Shown here piece by piece: positions 10,631 to 22,502 of a stretch of 64,000 nucleotides of DNA (positions are counted from its first letter, which is position 1; the number at the start of each line of letters is the position of its first letter). The notes under the pieces were generated by a model. That model was not told where the DNA came from and did no database searches. It saw only the letters and a list, made by a program, of their open reading frames with translations. The stretch is taken from NCBI RefSeq assembly GCF_000512565.2, contig NC_089307.1:1550001-1614000 (forward strand), read 5' to 3'. Made by a program: the position numbers and the translations under genes. The stretch comes from Kwoniella dejecticola CBS 10117. Taxonomy: Eukaryota; Basidiomycota; Tremellomycetes; Tremellales; Cryptococcaceae.

Positions 10631-11861
10631 ATGTCGTACAAGCCAACAAGTGAGTCGAAACTGGCCAAAGACGCGGCTGACAAGCAGACGACCCATTTGC
10701 GGATTCTTCGCAGCACGCCACGCTAGATACGGACCCATTCTCAGATCCAGTCAAAGATCCGTTCTCACAGCCTAACGAGTCTTCCGCATCGTTTGGCGGA
10801 CAAGCAAACACCACAAATGCTTATGGAGATTATGGTGGATATGGCGGTGGAGCTGGTGCTAGTGATCCGAGAGCAGCTGAGTTGAGCAGGCGAGAAGCGG
10901 AATTGGCGCGACGAGAGCAAGATTTAGCTAGACGTGAGCAGGAGTCTGGAAGTTATAGGAATAACTGGCCGCCTTGTAGGTCCCTTCAAGGGGTTTGACT
11001 CCAACCGTTGGGTTTGTACTGATGAGAGACGCCATAGTCTATCCTTTCGTCCATTATGATCCTGAGATCATCGAAGATCCGACGAAGAGACAGACAATCA
11101 AGTTGATAGGATATCAATGGTATGCCCTCGCTGCGACCTTGATCATCAACATGCTGGGATGTATATTCCTCTTATTGGCAGGAGCATCAGAGGGCGGGTA
11201 AGCTACCATTGTACCTTGCGTCTTGCACCGAAGGCAACTTAGCTTATGTCAATCCCTCGCAGTGCCGATCTGGCGAGTTCGATAAGTTACGTCGTAGTCA
11301 TTGGATTGGCTTCTTTCATACTCTGGTTCAGACCTATCTATCTTGGATACTGCAGGACGGAAGGCAAAACCATGGCTATCTTCTTCTGTGAGCTCGCGTT
11401 TCAACATCCTTGCAGCCAAGCTGACGTGTGACGAAGACATATACTTCCTCTTTGGCGGCTTCCATCTGCTATATTCGATTTACATGCTAGTTGGGATACC
11501 CTGTAAGTCAGCTTTACATGTCGGGTAAGGACAATGAGCTGATAACGACCAAAATAGCGACTGGATCTGCGGGACTGATCAATACGATTGGGATGTTCAC
11601 TCAAGGCCATATACTGGCTGCTGTCTTCGGTACGATCTCGACTGTGGGCTGGGCATTCCAGGTTCTAGGTGGTGGCTTCCTTTACAAACGTGTAAGTTTG
11701 CCGCGTTCCTTTGTCAGTCAATGAGTTTAACTGCTGAGCAATTCTTCGAGTAGGTATGGGATTTCAAAAATGGCAATGGCGATATCAGTATGGAGAACGC
11801 TACCAGTCAACTCAAGGCTAGTTCTATCAAGACGATCGTGTTGCACCAAAGCAGGATGTGA
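10631..11861 (+). CDS. secretory carrier-associated membrane protein (SCAMP)
   Basis: Seven exons (10631-10649, 10688-10975, 11038-11197, 11263-11387, 11437-11502, 11558-11691, 11754-11861) total 900 nt, 299 aa. The cytosolic N-terminus has DPFAD, DPFSD and DPFSQ motifs, as in SCAMPs that bind endocytic adaptors, followed by a short coiled coil of repeating ELxRREQ heptads (about residues 75-100) and a WPP element. Four membrane helices follow (WYALAATLIINMLGCIFLLL, then SYVVVIGLASFILWF, FLFGGFHLLYSIYMLVG, and a C-terminal GHILAAVFGTISTVGWAFQV), then a short cytosolic tail. SCAMPs cycle between Golgi, endosomes and plasma membrane. The first intron (38 nt) is unusually short but has a CTGAC branch site. 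Confidence 0.9.
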
Positions 11862-12243
11862 ATGGCGGCGGTATGCGTACATTGTACGGCGAGAGGAAGA
11901 GACGCGATATACGATATTATCTATTTGCTTGCAAATGAACATACACCATGCATATACCTACTAATATAGCTGGATCATGTATGAACTGGTCCACTGTATC
12001 CATCTGCTCGTCATGCATTCGTGCGAAATATGTGGGAAGAAAAGAAATAAGAGGTGCTGCCAAAAGTACAGTGAAGAATACGAAAGTAAACAAGTCACAC
12101 GTGGCTGATTTTACTTTTATCACCCAACCCAAGTTCCTGATGTCAACAAACCATTATTACGTGCAATGACATTCCTCCCTATATCATATACAGCTCAGTG
12201 ATATAGCATCTCAGAGCAGCTTCATACTGCATAGACGAACAAT

Positions 12244-15200
12244 ATGTCCGCAGTAGCTGGACCGGGCCCATCAACGATGGCTTCATCGACATTGATGGTG
12301 CCCACGTCTGCCAGAACAAAAGTGAAGAAGAGGGTCATCAATCTGGTCAATCCAGCAGGTACGTCTTCCAAATTATAGCAATGCCTTACCACGTAGACTT
12401 ATGATTCTTCATTAGACCCCCTGGACTTCTCTGCGCAGAGTATCTCTCCTCTGGCTTCCCCTAACAACTCTGCCGAATCGATAGAGGAAGAGAAACCCGA
12501 TACTCCGCCGTTGAGTCAAGCCCAAACATCACATACATTCCACTATACGCCGGGAGTAAAAGGCATACTCCGCTCAACAGGTACCCCAGGATCAGGGAAT
12601 GGTGGTGAGTTGACAGACATCGACATGACGATTCAAGCGACGACGTTCAGCTAATTCAATAGTTCGTTGGCAGTCCGCTTCTTTCCCAAGAATAAGTTCA
12701 GGATCATCACTCCGAACGCCTCAATCCACCAACCGAAACCCCCACCTTCACCTACCAACTCGTTCTTCTCACAGCTTTTAGCAGTAACCATACCTTCCAT
12801 CTCGTCTCCCCGGAGATCATCGGTCGTAGACAAGGCAGACGAGAGCTGGGAAGTGCCAGGTCAAGAGGGTGAAATCTCCCTGATCGCGTCTTCGACCATG
12901 TCCGATGGCGACCGGTCGGGCACCGTGCATAACTGGGACGAGCAAGTCGACGAGAGGGAGATTGAGGATTCCATCGATGCTTCCTTTGAAGGACACGAGC
13001 GAAGGGATGATTCGTGGAATGGTGAACCCAATATACATTGTTCCCCCCTTGCTCTTCCCGAAGATGAGAATGTCTCAAAGGAGATCAGTATGATCAGCTT
13101 CAACCAGCAAGATGAAAATATAGACACGGAAGAGCGGGAGATGCCTTCGGCAGATTTGGACTGTCCGGAAGATATGTCGAATCTCCTTTCGACTCGATTT
13201 CAGCCCGAAGAAAGTAGCTTCTCCATTACCGATCCTCCTTCAACTTCAACTATAGCTACAGCTCCTGCGAGAGACATGCAAATCCTCTCTCCTGTGAGGG
13301 AAGACGTGTCGACGATGTCTTCGAACGCAGATCACACAGAAGATCAATTCTGGAATGCTCCCACCCAGGTCCAAGGCCAAGTACCCGTGGAAGAACAAGA
13401 AATGTCGATCTCGTCAGAGCGCTCACAAGGTCTGGACGAGTTGTCCAATCCTACGATTCGACGATCCGAGATGATTAATCAGGGTGAAGGGACAGTCGAT
13501 AGTCCCACGCCGATCGGAAGGCCATACAATACATCCTCAATCTTCGCCGACATGTCAGCTGAGCAAGCCGACTTGACTTGGCCCCTGACGCGAAGAGCGG
13601 AGGAAGAGGGACTATCGTCCAATTTCACTTCTCCTGCGAGAACGACAGTCGGAGGAGACGCAGTACAAACTCCGAGAGCTTTGGGCGGGGACGTCACCCA
13701 ATTCTTCGATACTACCATGACAATGTCTTTCAGTTCGCCTTCCCCTTGTCAAGCTGTCGGATCACCAGGCACGTCCGCGTCAAATCCAACTCCAACCTCG
13801 ACTGCAACAATGATCCTTCGGCACTCGCCCACGAACGAAGGTTTAATCATACCTACGCAAAAGATGCTAGAAGCTCAACTCTCTCATACCTCAGCGCTCA
13901 AAGCGGAATTGGAGCTATACAAGGACCTCGCAAAGAAACTGCAAAGTGAGGTTTCTGAGAGGGATGGGTGCCTGGCTAGAGTAAATCTGAGAGCTCTCGA
14001 TGCGGAAGTCCTGCATAATCAAGTGAAGGATCTTGAACGAGAACTCAGGATGGCTCGAAAGAGTCGATCTCCGTCTCCGCTCCCTTCACCTTCGCCCACC
14101 CTTCGAGCTGGATTACGAGCTGGTGCCGGTGGTGGAGAAATGTCGGATAGGACGATGGTAGCTCAGAACGAAGCTAAGGAGCTGGAGATAAGGCTGGCTA
14201 AGACGACTGCGGACTCCCAAGATATGGTCAGGCGATTAGCCGAAACTCAAGCTACCAAGGATGATCTGGAGAAAGAGCTGCATCATGTACGCGATCAGAT
14301 GATGGGGTTGGAGGAGCGGGAGAGAGATAGGTCAGTGAAAGATCAAGCGACTCTAGAGGAAATGGACACGCTACGAAGGGATCTGCAAGATGCTCAGTCT
14401 CAAATTGAGCATCTCGAAAACAACAAAAACGCCCAGGACGAAATCGATCGTCTTCAGGAAGAACTTGATGAAGCACGTCAGAAGATACAGGAGATAGAAT
14501 CAGCCGAGGATGAAGTGCATGCTCTAAAAGCAGAGCTGGAGTCCGCTCATGCCCAATTAGACGAGTATGAGGGTAGACCTGATCTCACGGCTGAGCTGGA
14601 AGAAGCTCGAAGCCAGCTTGAGGAAGCTCAACACGAGATCGAGCATCTGCGCGAACAGGGAGAAGAGATCGATGCTCTGCATGCGGAGTTGAGGTCGGCT
14701 CAGGATAAGATGGAACAGCTTTCCGAGGTGGACAACACGGAGATTCAGAAAGAGCTGGATAGGGCGAATGAGAAGATTGCGGATCTTAAGTTTCATGTGA
14801 AAGAGCTCACGGAGGCGAGGCTTGTAGATGAGGATGAGATCGAAAAGCTGCTCAGTCAAGTAGATAAGTACCAGGGGTACCGAAAGTCGGAGGAAGGTGC
14901 TAGGAAGAGGTTGGAGGAGGTCGAAAGGCGCTTCGAGATTGAGCAGAAACGAAGGATTGACGCTGAGAAGAAGTTGGAGGAAGAAGAGAGGTTTGTGCAC
15001 GAGCTAGAAAAAGAGAACGATGAGGTAAGTCTACATTGCCATCCCCATTGGTCAGGCAAGGGGGAATCTACGACGTTGATCTGATTCATGATTGTCATAG
15101 CTGAGAGGACAACTTGAGGATTCCGATGAGAGAGTATCTCGATCGAACGCCGGCTCATCTAGCAATACTTCGAGTTCGCCATCTTCGACTTCGACGGCGG

Positions 15201-15860
15201 CACTCAGAGACGAGATCAACAAATTGCGATCCGAGTCTGCGTCTAAGGATTTGGAAATTATGAATCTCCAGAGACGTAAAGCGGAGTTGAAAGAAGACAG
15301 GGAGATGCTGAATATTGCGCTCGACTCGAAACAGCAGGAAGTCGAATTGGTAAGTTTCCTTCTTCTTAGTTCTGAATGCTGAGGGACTTACTCATTTTCC
15401 CGTTTTATGAAAATAGATGAAACGAAAGTTCTCTGTCAAGGGAATAGCAGGATCCACACCACTCGCTACCTCGAGAAAGATCAACACCAACACGAACGCC
15501 AACGCCGGTACCAAAACGAATGCACAAATGATCCCTGATACCCCCTCAACGATGATCAACTCGACGCCTTTACCTGCCAAAGGCGGTGTACAAACTCGGA
15601 ATAGACGGAGATCTTCTTTAGCTTTAGCTCAAACTCCTTTACCGAGCGTTCCTACACATACACCTTCGTACCAAAGTCAGGCCCATGCTCAGGCGCAAAC
15701 TCCGATGAACAAGAATGGCAGATACGGTATACAGCTTCATCCCTCGACTAGGGTGACTAATAGGGTGATGAGGAAAGTGGAGGAAGAGGAGAATATCCCG
15801 CCTCGGTCGTACGCGAGCTTGAACACGAATACGAGAGCGAGGGAGAGGATGTTAGCTTAA
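12244..15860 (+). CDS. large coiled-coil protein, possibly cytoskeletal or spindle pole
   Basis: Five exons (12244-12358, 12416-12604, 12674-15024, 15101-15349, 15417-15860) total 3348 nt, 1115 aa. The N-terminus is basic (TKVKKRVINLVNP) and is followed by a GVKGILRSTGTPG ... VRFFPKNKFRIITP element that spans two introns and resembles the short conserved N-terminal motifs of fungal spindle and septum scaffold proteins. A Ser/acid-rich disordered region (about 150-520) precedes a long coiled coil (about 520-960) with repeated ELEEARSQLEEAQ-like heptads. The tail contains KRKFSVKGIAGSTP, an Asn/Thr stretch and an ENIPPR motif. I cannot name it; a Cut12-like or other spindle-pole role is a guess from shape only. 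Confidence 0.85.
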
Positions 15861-16135
15861 TATGATGATGCGGATCGTGATTTAGTGATGTGGTAATGTT
15901 TTTCAGGCTTTGGAGACCCTTGTAAATACATTGATGTCTGATTTAAGCTATCGCATCTGGGATTCGATTGTAGGACTGGAAAGATACCCTTGAGATGATT
16001 GATACCCCTCTCATAATACCTGCTGCATTGCAATGATGCATAATGTATAATGCGTAACAGTAATAGTAATCGCTATATTACATGACCAGCACCAGAGTAT
16101 AGGCAGATATGACCTCCCACTGCAAATTATGCATA

Positions 16136-18162
16136 TTAGACCACGCTGCTCGCTTTGCCCAGAACTGTCGGTACGGAGCTCGGAGGGATAAAGCCGATCT
16201 ACAGATGTTTCGAATTCAGAAACACATCAGCATATTCCGTTACGATGAGCACTCCGCACGCAACATCGTACCACACAAGGTAAGCCGGCATGGAACGCAA
16301 TACAATGGAGTGCATCGTGGTAGGAGCAGAGATGCTCACCTCCGTACAGACAGCAGTGATCAAGCTGGGCGGCGTAACGTCATACACCAGATGCAGTGGA
16401 GTCAAATTTCTGTTGTCCCTCGTCGTGCTTGGAGTCGAAGCGTCACCGAAAGATAATCCATTAGGCAGGTTCAGTAGATTCTCGACAGAACCCAACTCGT
16501 TGGAAGAAACACCGTCCAACACGACTTTCTCGCCGAATTTGTAAGTTTCTACGCACGCTACGACGGGGACCCGATGTTCTTTGGCGAGCATCGAAACTAT
16601 AGCTGTCCCGCTGCGGGAGTAGAGGGCGCCATCGGAATGTAATGCGGACCCGCCGAGAAGGACTAAGTCCGCCTGAGAGAGTATGGAGGAGAGGAGCGGT
16701 AGGAGGATGTAAGTGCAGGATATGCCGGCGCCGCTGAGGGCTTCGAGGGATTGACGGCCTGCAAGATCGTAGAATAGTATTGTCAGTTCGAAAATTTGAT
16801 AAGTTACTGAACATGGGAGTCGAGAGGAACGAGGATTTATATGTTGACGTTGAAAATTCGCTGGCACTGTTCGATGGGACCCCTCAGGGTGTAAAGAGAG
16901 ACTTTACTCACCCTCCAATAAAGGCCTTGAATCCACGACGACGACTTTGAAACCTGCTTCAGGGTCGGAGGCTTTCATATCTCGATGGGCTTCAAGTAAG
17001 ACTCGCTCTACGACTGACGATCTGTGAACAAGAGTAGAATTAGTATCCTGCCTCAATACCAGCTACAGCTTCATGAGCAATCGTATCATATTGCAATAAC
17101 TAATCGGCCTCGCGCGGCCCATGCTCTGTTGATGTGAGGTGCACCGAAAGCGTTGTCGATCGAGATACTCACCGAGCATACGTGACAACGGTGTCACCAT
17201 TCCTGATCTTCTCTTTGGCATTATCCGCAATCACCTTGTCGGCGAATTCTATCCTATCTCGCAGGTATAGTCCAATCGCCTCAACCAAATAATCTTTTTG
17301 CTGCGTCACAAAATCACCAAGATTAGCAGTAATCCAGCTTGTCGGAGCCAAATTCGAAAGGATCCATAGCTCACCTCTGCCTCTGATCTATCGCCTTGCT
17401 CGCCCAATCGATTGATTTCAGACTTCAACCATCTGCATTCAGGTTCCTGGATCAGCTCCTCTACAAAGATCAACATGTATCCATACACCAAGCTGACCTG
17501 ATAGCGTTACCACCTCCCACACCCTTCGGTCGACATCCCTCGAGCCAAGCAATCATTGGACTCAGGTAAATCGGCAGATCTTTCCAAAGGACCGCTTGAT
17601 CCGGACACTCGTAATCCCGAATAACCTCTCGGAAGGCAGACATCATCCCCATCGTTCTTGCATTCGCCCCTCTTAGTTGGCCGGAAGACATCAACACCCC
17701 TAATCTGACTATAATCGGGTGGAGTTTCCCCGTAGTAAGCGCTGCCGAAGTATCGGGAGGTGTTTGTTTCGGTAGATGCGAGAAGAAGAGATTCTGTTGT
17801 ATCGTCGAGAGAGACAGGGCGGAGGGTTCGGAATAATGGGTTGGTCGTTTGGGTATACTGGGTCCACCACCACCCCCAGCTTGATGAGCATGTTGTTGGT
17901 GTTGTTGGAAATTCGACCTGGAATCGGTGGACTGTGAAGTCGGTAAAGTTGGTCGGGACGATTCTGTAGATGCTTCAGATGCACCTCGAGCAGCTACTGC
18001 AGCTGCCCGTTTCTCTTTCTTGAGATCTTTCGCTGATTTGCCTTTCTCTTTCTCCCCTCCCTTTTCGGGTTTCGCGCCTTGCGGAGGAGGTTGTTTGGTT
18101 TGCTTGGTCTGCTTGGCTTGCGCCGGTGCTGAAGATGATTCCGCCGTGGTCTCTGCTGCCAT
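16136..18162 (-). CDS. GCD2: translation initiation factor eIF2B subunit delta
   Basis: Six exons (18162-17498, 17432-17375, 17300-17173, 17021-16912, 16758-16340, 16198-16136) total 1443 nt, 480 aa. The first about 120 residues are a low-complexity Lys/Gln/Pro-rich extension usual for delta subunits. The eIF2B alpha/beta/delta Rossmann-like domain follows: GCRPKGVGGGNAIRWLKSE, GDTVVTYARSSVVERVLLEA, FKVVVVDSRPLLEGRQ, ADLVLLGGSALHSDG, VPVVACVETYKFGEKV and VYDVTPPSLITAVCTE, ending IGFIPPSSVPTVLGKA. The last intron (141 nt) is longer than its neighbours but the joined C-terminus matches the family. eIF2B is the guanine nucleotide exchange factor for eIF2 and the target of eIF2alpha phosphorylation. 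Conserved domain features make this call firm. It is head-to-head with the API5-like gene. Confidence 0.93.
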
Positions 18163-18534
18163 TTTGACGCTGTTCTAGTTCGTGTGCTAGCTGTTCTGAG
18201 ATCAAGAGATGAATGATATCAGAAATGATGTTGTAAGGACGTAAGGACAAAAGACATCAAGGTTGGGCGACTCGAATTTTGTGGCCACGTGGCTATGGCA
18301 TTTTGGATGTTTTCGATGATCATGCGTCACTCGTTAAAACCTTGAACAACCTCAAATTCACCTTCACTAAACTCGTCATTTCTTCGCCTTGTATAGATAT
18401 CGCGATCGACAAAGTCGCAGCCCAGTGGCTTCCGTTGCCAGAAAAGAGCAGTCAGATCTACCGACTCGGATCTCGCAATATGTGGTGAACGGGAAAACTT
18501 CCCTCAGAATATCCAAGGCAACTTTGACTTCGCC
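18163..18534. promoter_or_regulatory. divergent promoter, GCD2 / API5-like
   Basis: 372 bp separate the two start codons. The sequence contains no supported ORF and must carry both promoters and 5' leaders. Confidence 0.5.
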
Positions 18535-21500
18535 ATGTCATCTTCAGCTGCCCAACATGCCTTGGAACAAGCGAGAAAGTTGATGAGTCAAGCCTTAGGC
18601 CCGAAGTCTCTCACTTCAGATGTAAGATTGTCTACTTTCGCTGCATCCGCCCACAAGCTCAAGCTAATCTCGACGCGGAACATATAGAAACGCAAATTCC
18701 AAGAACACCTGATCACTTTACCTTCTTACCCGGAATACGAGAACAAGGCCTTCTTCGGTACACTTGTGCCCAAGTTATTTGGCGAATTCGAAGATTTACA
18801 AGATGCAGCAATCGATGCTCTGTTAGATCTATGTGAAGACGAGGATGAAAAAGTCAGGATCATTGGGATAAAAGGCTTAGGACCGACGGGAAGAGCTGAT
18901 CCTCGATGGGTCCGAGGAAATGCTGGAGTACTTCTCCAGCTCTTAGCTTGTCGTAGGTCAATACCTCACATACTCCTTCTTTTAGTACTGGAGATAGTCT
19001 GGTTGTGCATTGGCTGATCTTCCGTTGGGAGGGTAGAACCGCGCGAACTAAAATATGTGAAAGATTCCCTCCACATGCTTCTATCCGTTTCTCCTGCGGA
19101 GGTCTTCTCGGTCATGATCGATGATTGCAGAAATCCTGAGGAAGACACAGGAGCATCGAGGAAGAACATACTGAAGTACCTGGAAATCAACGCGGCGGAA
19201 CAACGCAAGGAGTTACTCGAGAATGGGCGCCATCCGGAAGTCGAGGAAACACTGAGGAACGGCTTGTTTGATATCCTTACAAACGCAAATGAAGAAGAGA
19301 GCAAGCTTATCATAGGTCTGCTAGAGCCTATGTCCAGTATATCAGGCAAGAACTCAACCGAAGAAAGTCGAGCAAGATATCTCAAAGCTTTGATCAATTC
19401 AATACCCTCGAAATCGTCTGCCAGTCGGGTGCAAGATCTGATTATCGCATTCAAGAGGTATACGGAGAAGGCTGCACCTGTGGATCCAAGATTGGCGGTC
19501 CTGCTCTTAGCGAGATATGGTGAAATGGTAATCAAGCAGGGTATGGGCGAGAATGATTTCTCTTTAAGGTGGATTTTCCATAAGATGAAGGAGTGGACTG
19601 GCCAAGCGATAGATAAGTGGAGCGAAAAGGGAAATGATAGGGATCTCGAAGAAGAATCTCTGGCCCCCGCTTTTGTGAGGACGATTCTTCCGCCGTTGCT
19701 TGTGAGTCGAGAATTATCTTGTTAAAGCGCGTAGAGTCTAATCCAAATGATAGGGAGAGTGTAAAACCCTTATTCGACGTGGGAACCTTTCATCAATGGC
19801 AAATATCGTCGAGCCGGTTTTATATGCCCTATACCGCTTTTCCACCATAGTGAGTTGTTCACAATGATGCTGAATATATCATACACTGACGTCTACACAG
19901 TGCGACCGCCGGTTTCAGCTTGTTCATCGTGTAGATAGGGAAGATCTACTGGATTTGGCTAAGGAGAGCAGGAACATGGAGAAGCGTGCACAGAAAGGAT
20001 CAATAGATGCGGAGAAGTGGGGTAATATAGTGGATATGGCTGAGGTGTGTCCTGTTCGCTTCGCTCTACACCTCGTCTTGACACGGCTAGTACTGATGTA
20101 CTTGAAGCAGGTCTTAGCGGATGATCGGTCGAAGGTAATCAAGATTAAACCATCATGGGAGTCGATACCCAGTTCTAGTAGATCACAACCGCCTCCGCCT
20201 TCGGGTCCTTCCAACCGAAACCGTCCCGTTCCTCCGTCACGCCCGGCCAACGATCTACCGCCGGGCCCGAGAATTGCTGATCCTCCGAAAGCCCCTCGTG
20301 GTCCGCGGTCGGTCGACCTCCCTGCTGGTCCGAGAGGTACCCAGGCAGGATCAGGACCTCCGTCTTACAATGCCCGAAATCCTCCTTCTGGTCCATCAGG
20401 GAGTGCACGGCCCATACCGTCTGAGCCATCTAGCTCGAGACTTCAGACAGAAAGGCGACGATCACCGGAGCGAAGAGCAAGATCCCCCGACAGGCAGGCA
20501 GGGACACTAGAAAGGAGACCAAGGTCTCCAGAACGGATTCCAAGATCGCCGGCGAGAAGACCAAGATCACCTGAAAGAAGAGCACGATCGCCAGAGAGAA
20601 GACCAAAATCACCTGAGAGAAGACAACGAACGCCAGAGATAAGACCGAGATTACCCGGTAGTAGAGCAAAGTCTCCCGATAGACGGCCAAAATCACCCGG
20701 GATACGGCCTCGTTCCCCCCAGCCTGTTAGGCGGACAGGGGTATCTAGCACTCGTTCACCAAGGTCGAATAAGCCGGATAATCCTCGAGACGCGCCTCCT
20801 CATCAGCAACGACCTCCTACATCCCCTGTTCTCAATGGGAAATCTGTCATTCCGCCATTGTCAGACAAGAGTCGCCCAATATCAATATCCTCCTCCAACG
20901 ATCTCAGCGCATCGACTTCAGAAAAGGTCATCAAGGTTTTGCCCACAAACGAAGGTCCCGCTAGTCTGTCTATACGAAATTCTGCGAATGTGACAGCCCA
21001 GCCACCCTCAAGTCACACACCCACATCAAATCCGCTTGCGACGTCTGCATCAACAGCACCATCGCTCTCGATACGTTCGTCGAAGCCATCTGAGGATAAC
21101 AGTAATCCTACACCATCAACAAGCCGTGTATCGCTCGCTGATCGACTCGGTACACCCGCCCTGACATCGTCCGCAAAACGACCACGAGAAGCGGACGACA
21201 GCAAGCTGACCCAAACCAATGACAGATTGACCGAGGTGAAGCAAAACGAGCGTCCGTCCCTCTTATCTAGACTCGGGTCGAAAGACAGAGATGGCGAGAT
21301 GCCCCAGGCCAAGCGACCGAAAGAAGCCACACCTGACAGATTTGCGGATAAGAACCAAGAGAAACCGATACCGCAGTCGAGCGAGTCTGGTAGAGTCTCT
21401 TTGCTGGATCGGATCAACGGCAAGCCGAATCTCTCATCGCCTAGAGTACAACCACAACGAAATAATGATTTCAAGCCATCCTTCCCTTCTTCTGTCCCTA

Positions 21501-22066
21501 CTAAACCTACGGCACACGTCAATGGGTCGGATCCAAGTCAATCATCAAGTAAAGGAATAAGTATACTGAATCGATCGACAGTATCAACTTCATCTTCCCC
21601 TCAACCACCTACGATGTCAATGCCAACGCAAGATAAGGGGATGTCTATCCTTTCTCACTCATCTTCATTTTCGTCTACGAAACCTCCTGTAGCTCCAAAA
21701 GGATTCTCGATCCTTAACAGAGCTTCTTCTGCTTCTGGCTCATCGGAGCTTCTACCGAATTTGAGTTCGGAGACGGATAAATCGACAGAAGAGGTAGTTC
21801 GAAAGGGACGAGGATTCAGAGAGAAGACGCCGGATATGGATATAGTCATGCATGATGCCGTCCCAGCATCAAGACCGGGTGATCTAGTAGATAGGCTGAG
21901 TAACGGGAATGGGAATGGGAATGGGAATGGAAGTGCAGAGGGAAATACGAGTGGAGGTGGATTTGGAATTAGGGGAATAAGAGGTAGAGGAGGAAGCAAT
22001 GTGGGGTTTGGAGGTAATCGTTCTTTAAATGGACAAGGTGGACCGGGCGGACCGGGGAGAAGGTAA
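18535..22066 (+). CDS. API5-like HEAT/ARM repeat protein with long SPER-repeat tail
   Basis: Six exons (18535-18621, 18688-18952, 19037-19701, 19754-19849, 19901-20044, 20111-22066) total 3213 nt, 1070 aa. The first about 430 residues form an all-helical solenoid; the stretch DAAIDALLDLCEDEDEKVR corresponds closely to the LDLCEDED signature of apoptosis inhibitor 5 (API5/AAC-11). The remaining about 640 residues are predicted disordered: a PPSGPSN proline-rich part, a run of R(R/A)(P/A)(R/K)SPER repeats at about 20461-20725, several short SLADRLGTP / SLLSRLG / SLLDRINGK and ISILNRS / FSILNRA motifs, a GNGNGNGNG run and a Gly/Arg end. Metazoan API5 is nuclear and reported to associate with RNA-processing factors; an RNP role is inferred from the RS-like tail. 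The 66-nt last intron is a multiple of three and could be retained without breaking the frame. Confidence 0.88.
20461..20725 (+). repeat. coding repeat array of SPER/RS-like units
   Basis: Degenerate 21-24-nt units encode about eleven copies of a basic SP motif (RRPRSPER, RRARSPER, RRPKSPER, RRPKSPG and variants). The units retain similar DNA (AGAAGACCAAGATCACCTGA type) so the array probably grew by tandem duplication. Such arrays are typical phosphorylation targets of SR kinases. Confidence 0.8.
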
Positions 22067-22502
22067 TATTAGAGATTTTTTTCTTGAGCAGGTACGCTCA
22101 ATACTGTTCTGTAGAGATACCCTTTTAGGTCACGTTTTAGGATGTACGACATACTCATAGTCCTCATAATACTATGTATTGAATAATCGTTACTTATTTC
22201 ATTCACTCTTCAATGGCCATCCGCCATTGATCGACAAGCATTCACCCTCAACCAAAGTTCCATGTTACATCTTTGCTTCATTAATAGTGCGGCTATTGTG
22301 ACTGTCTCCCTTGGTCGATGGTCATGATAAATGCATATGAGAGCTGATAATGCCCACGATTATGCTCATGAATATCCTAAAGATGCTGCAGTCTTTGCTC
22401 ATTGCATCGTACTGTACAGTACTGTATAGTATAGTATAGTATAGTATAGTATAGTATAATGCAGGTTATACCAATGCCAGGATCCAAGCCAATAAGAATC
22501 GA
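22067..22502. other. convergent 3' flanks of API5-like and PIK1 genes, with TATAG microsatellite
   Basis: No gene is supported. Positions about 22425-22459 carry a (TATAG)n pentanucleotide repeat of roughly seven units, next to a short ACTGTACAGTACTGTA palindromic element. The interval is expected to contain the polyadenylation sites of both genes. Confidence 0.6.
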
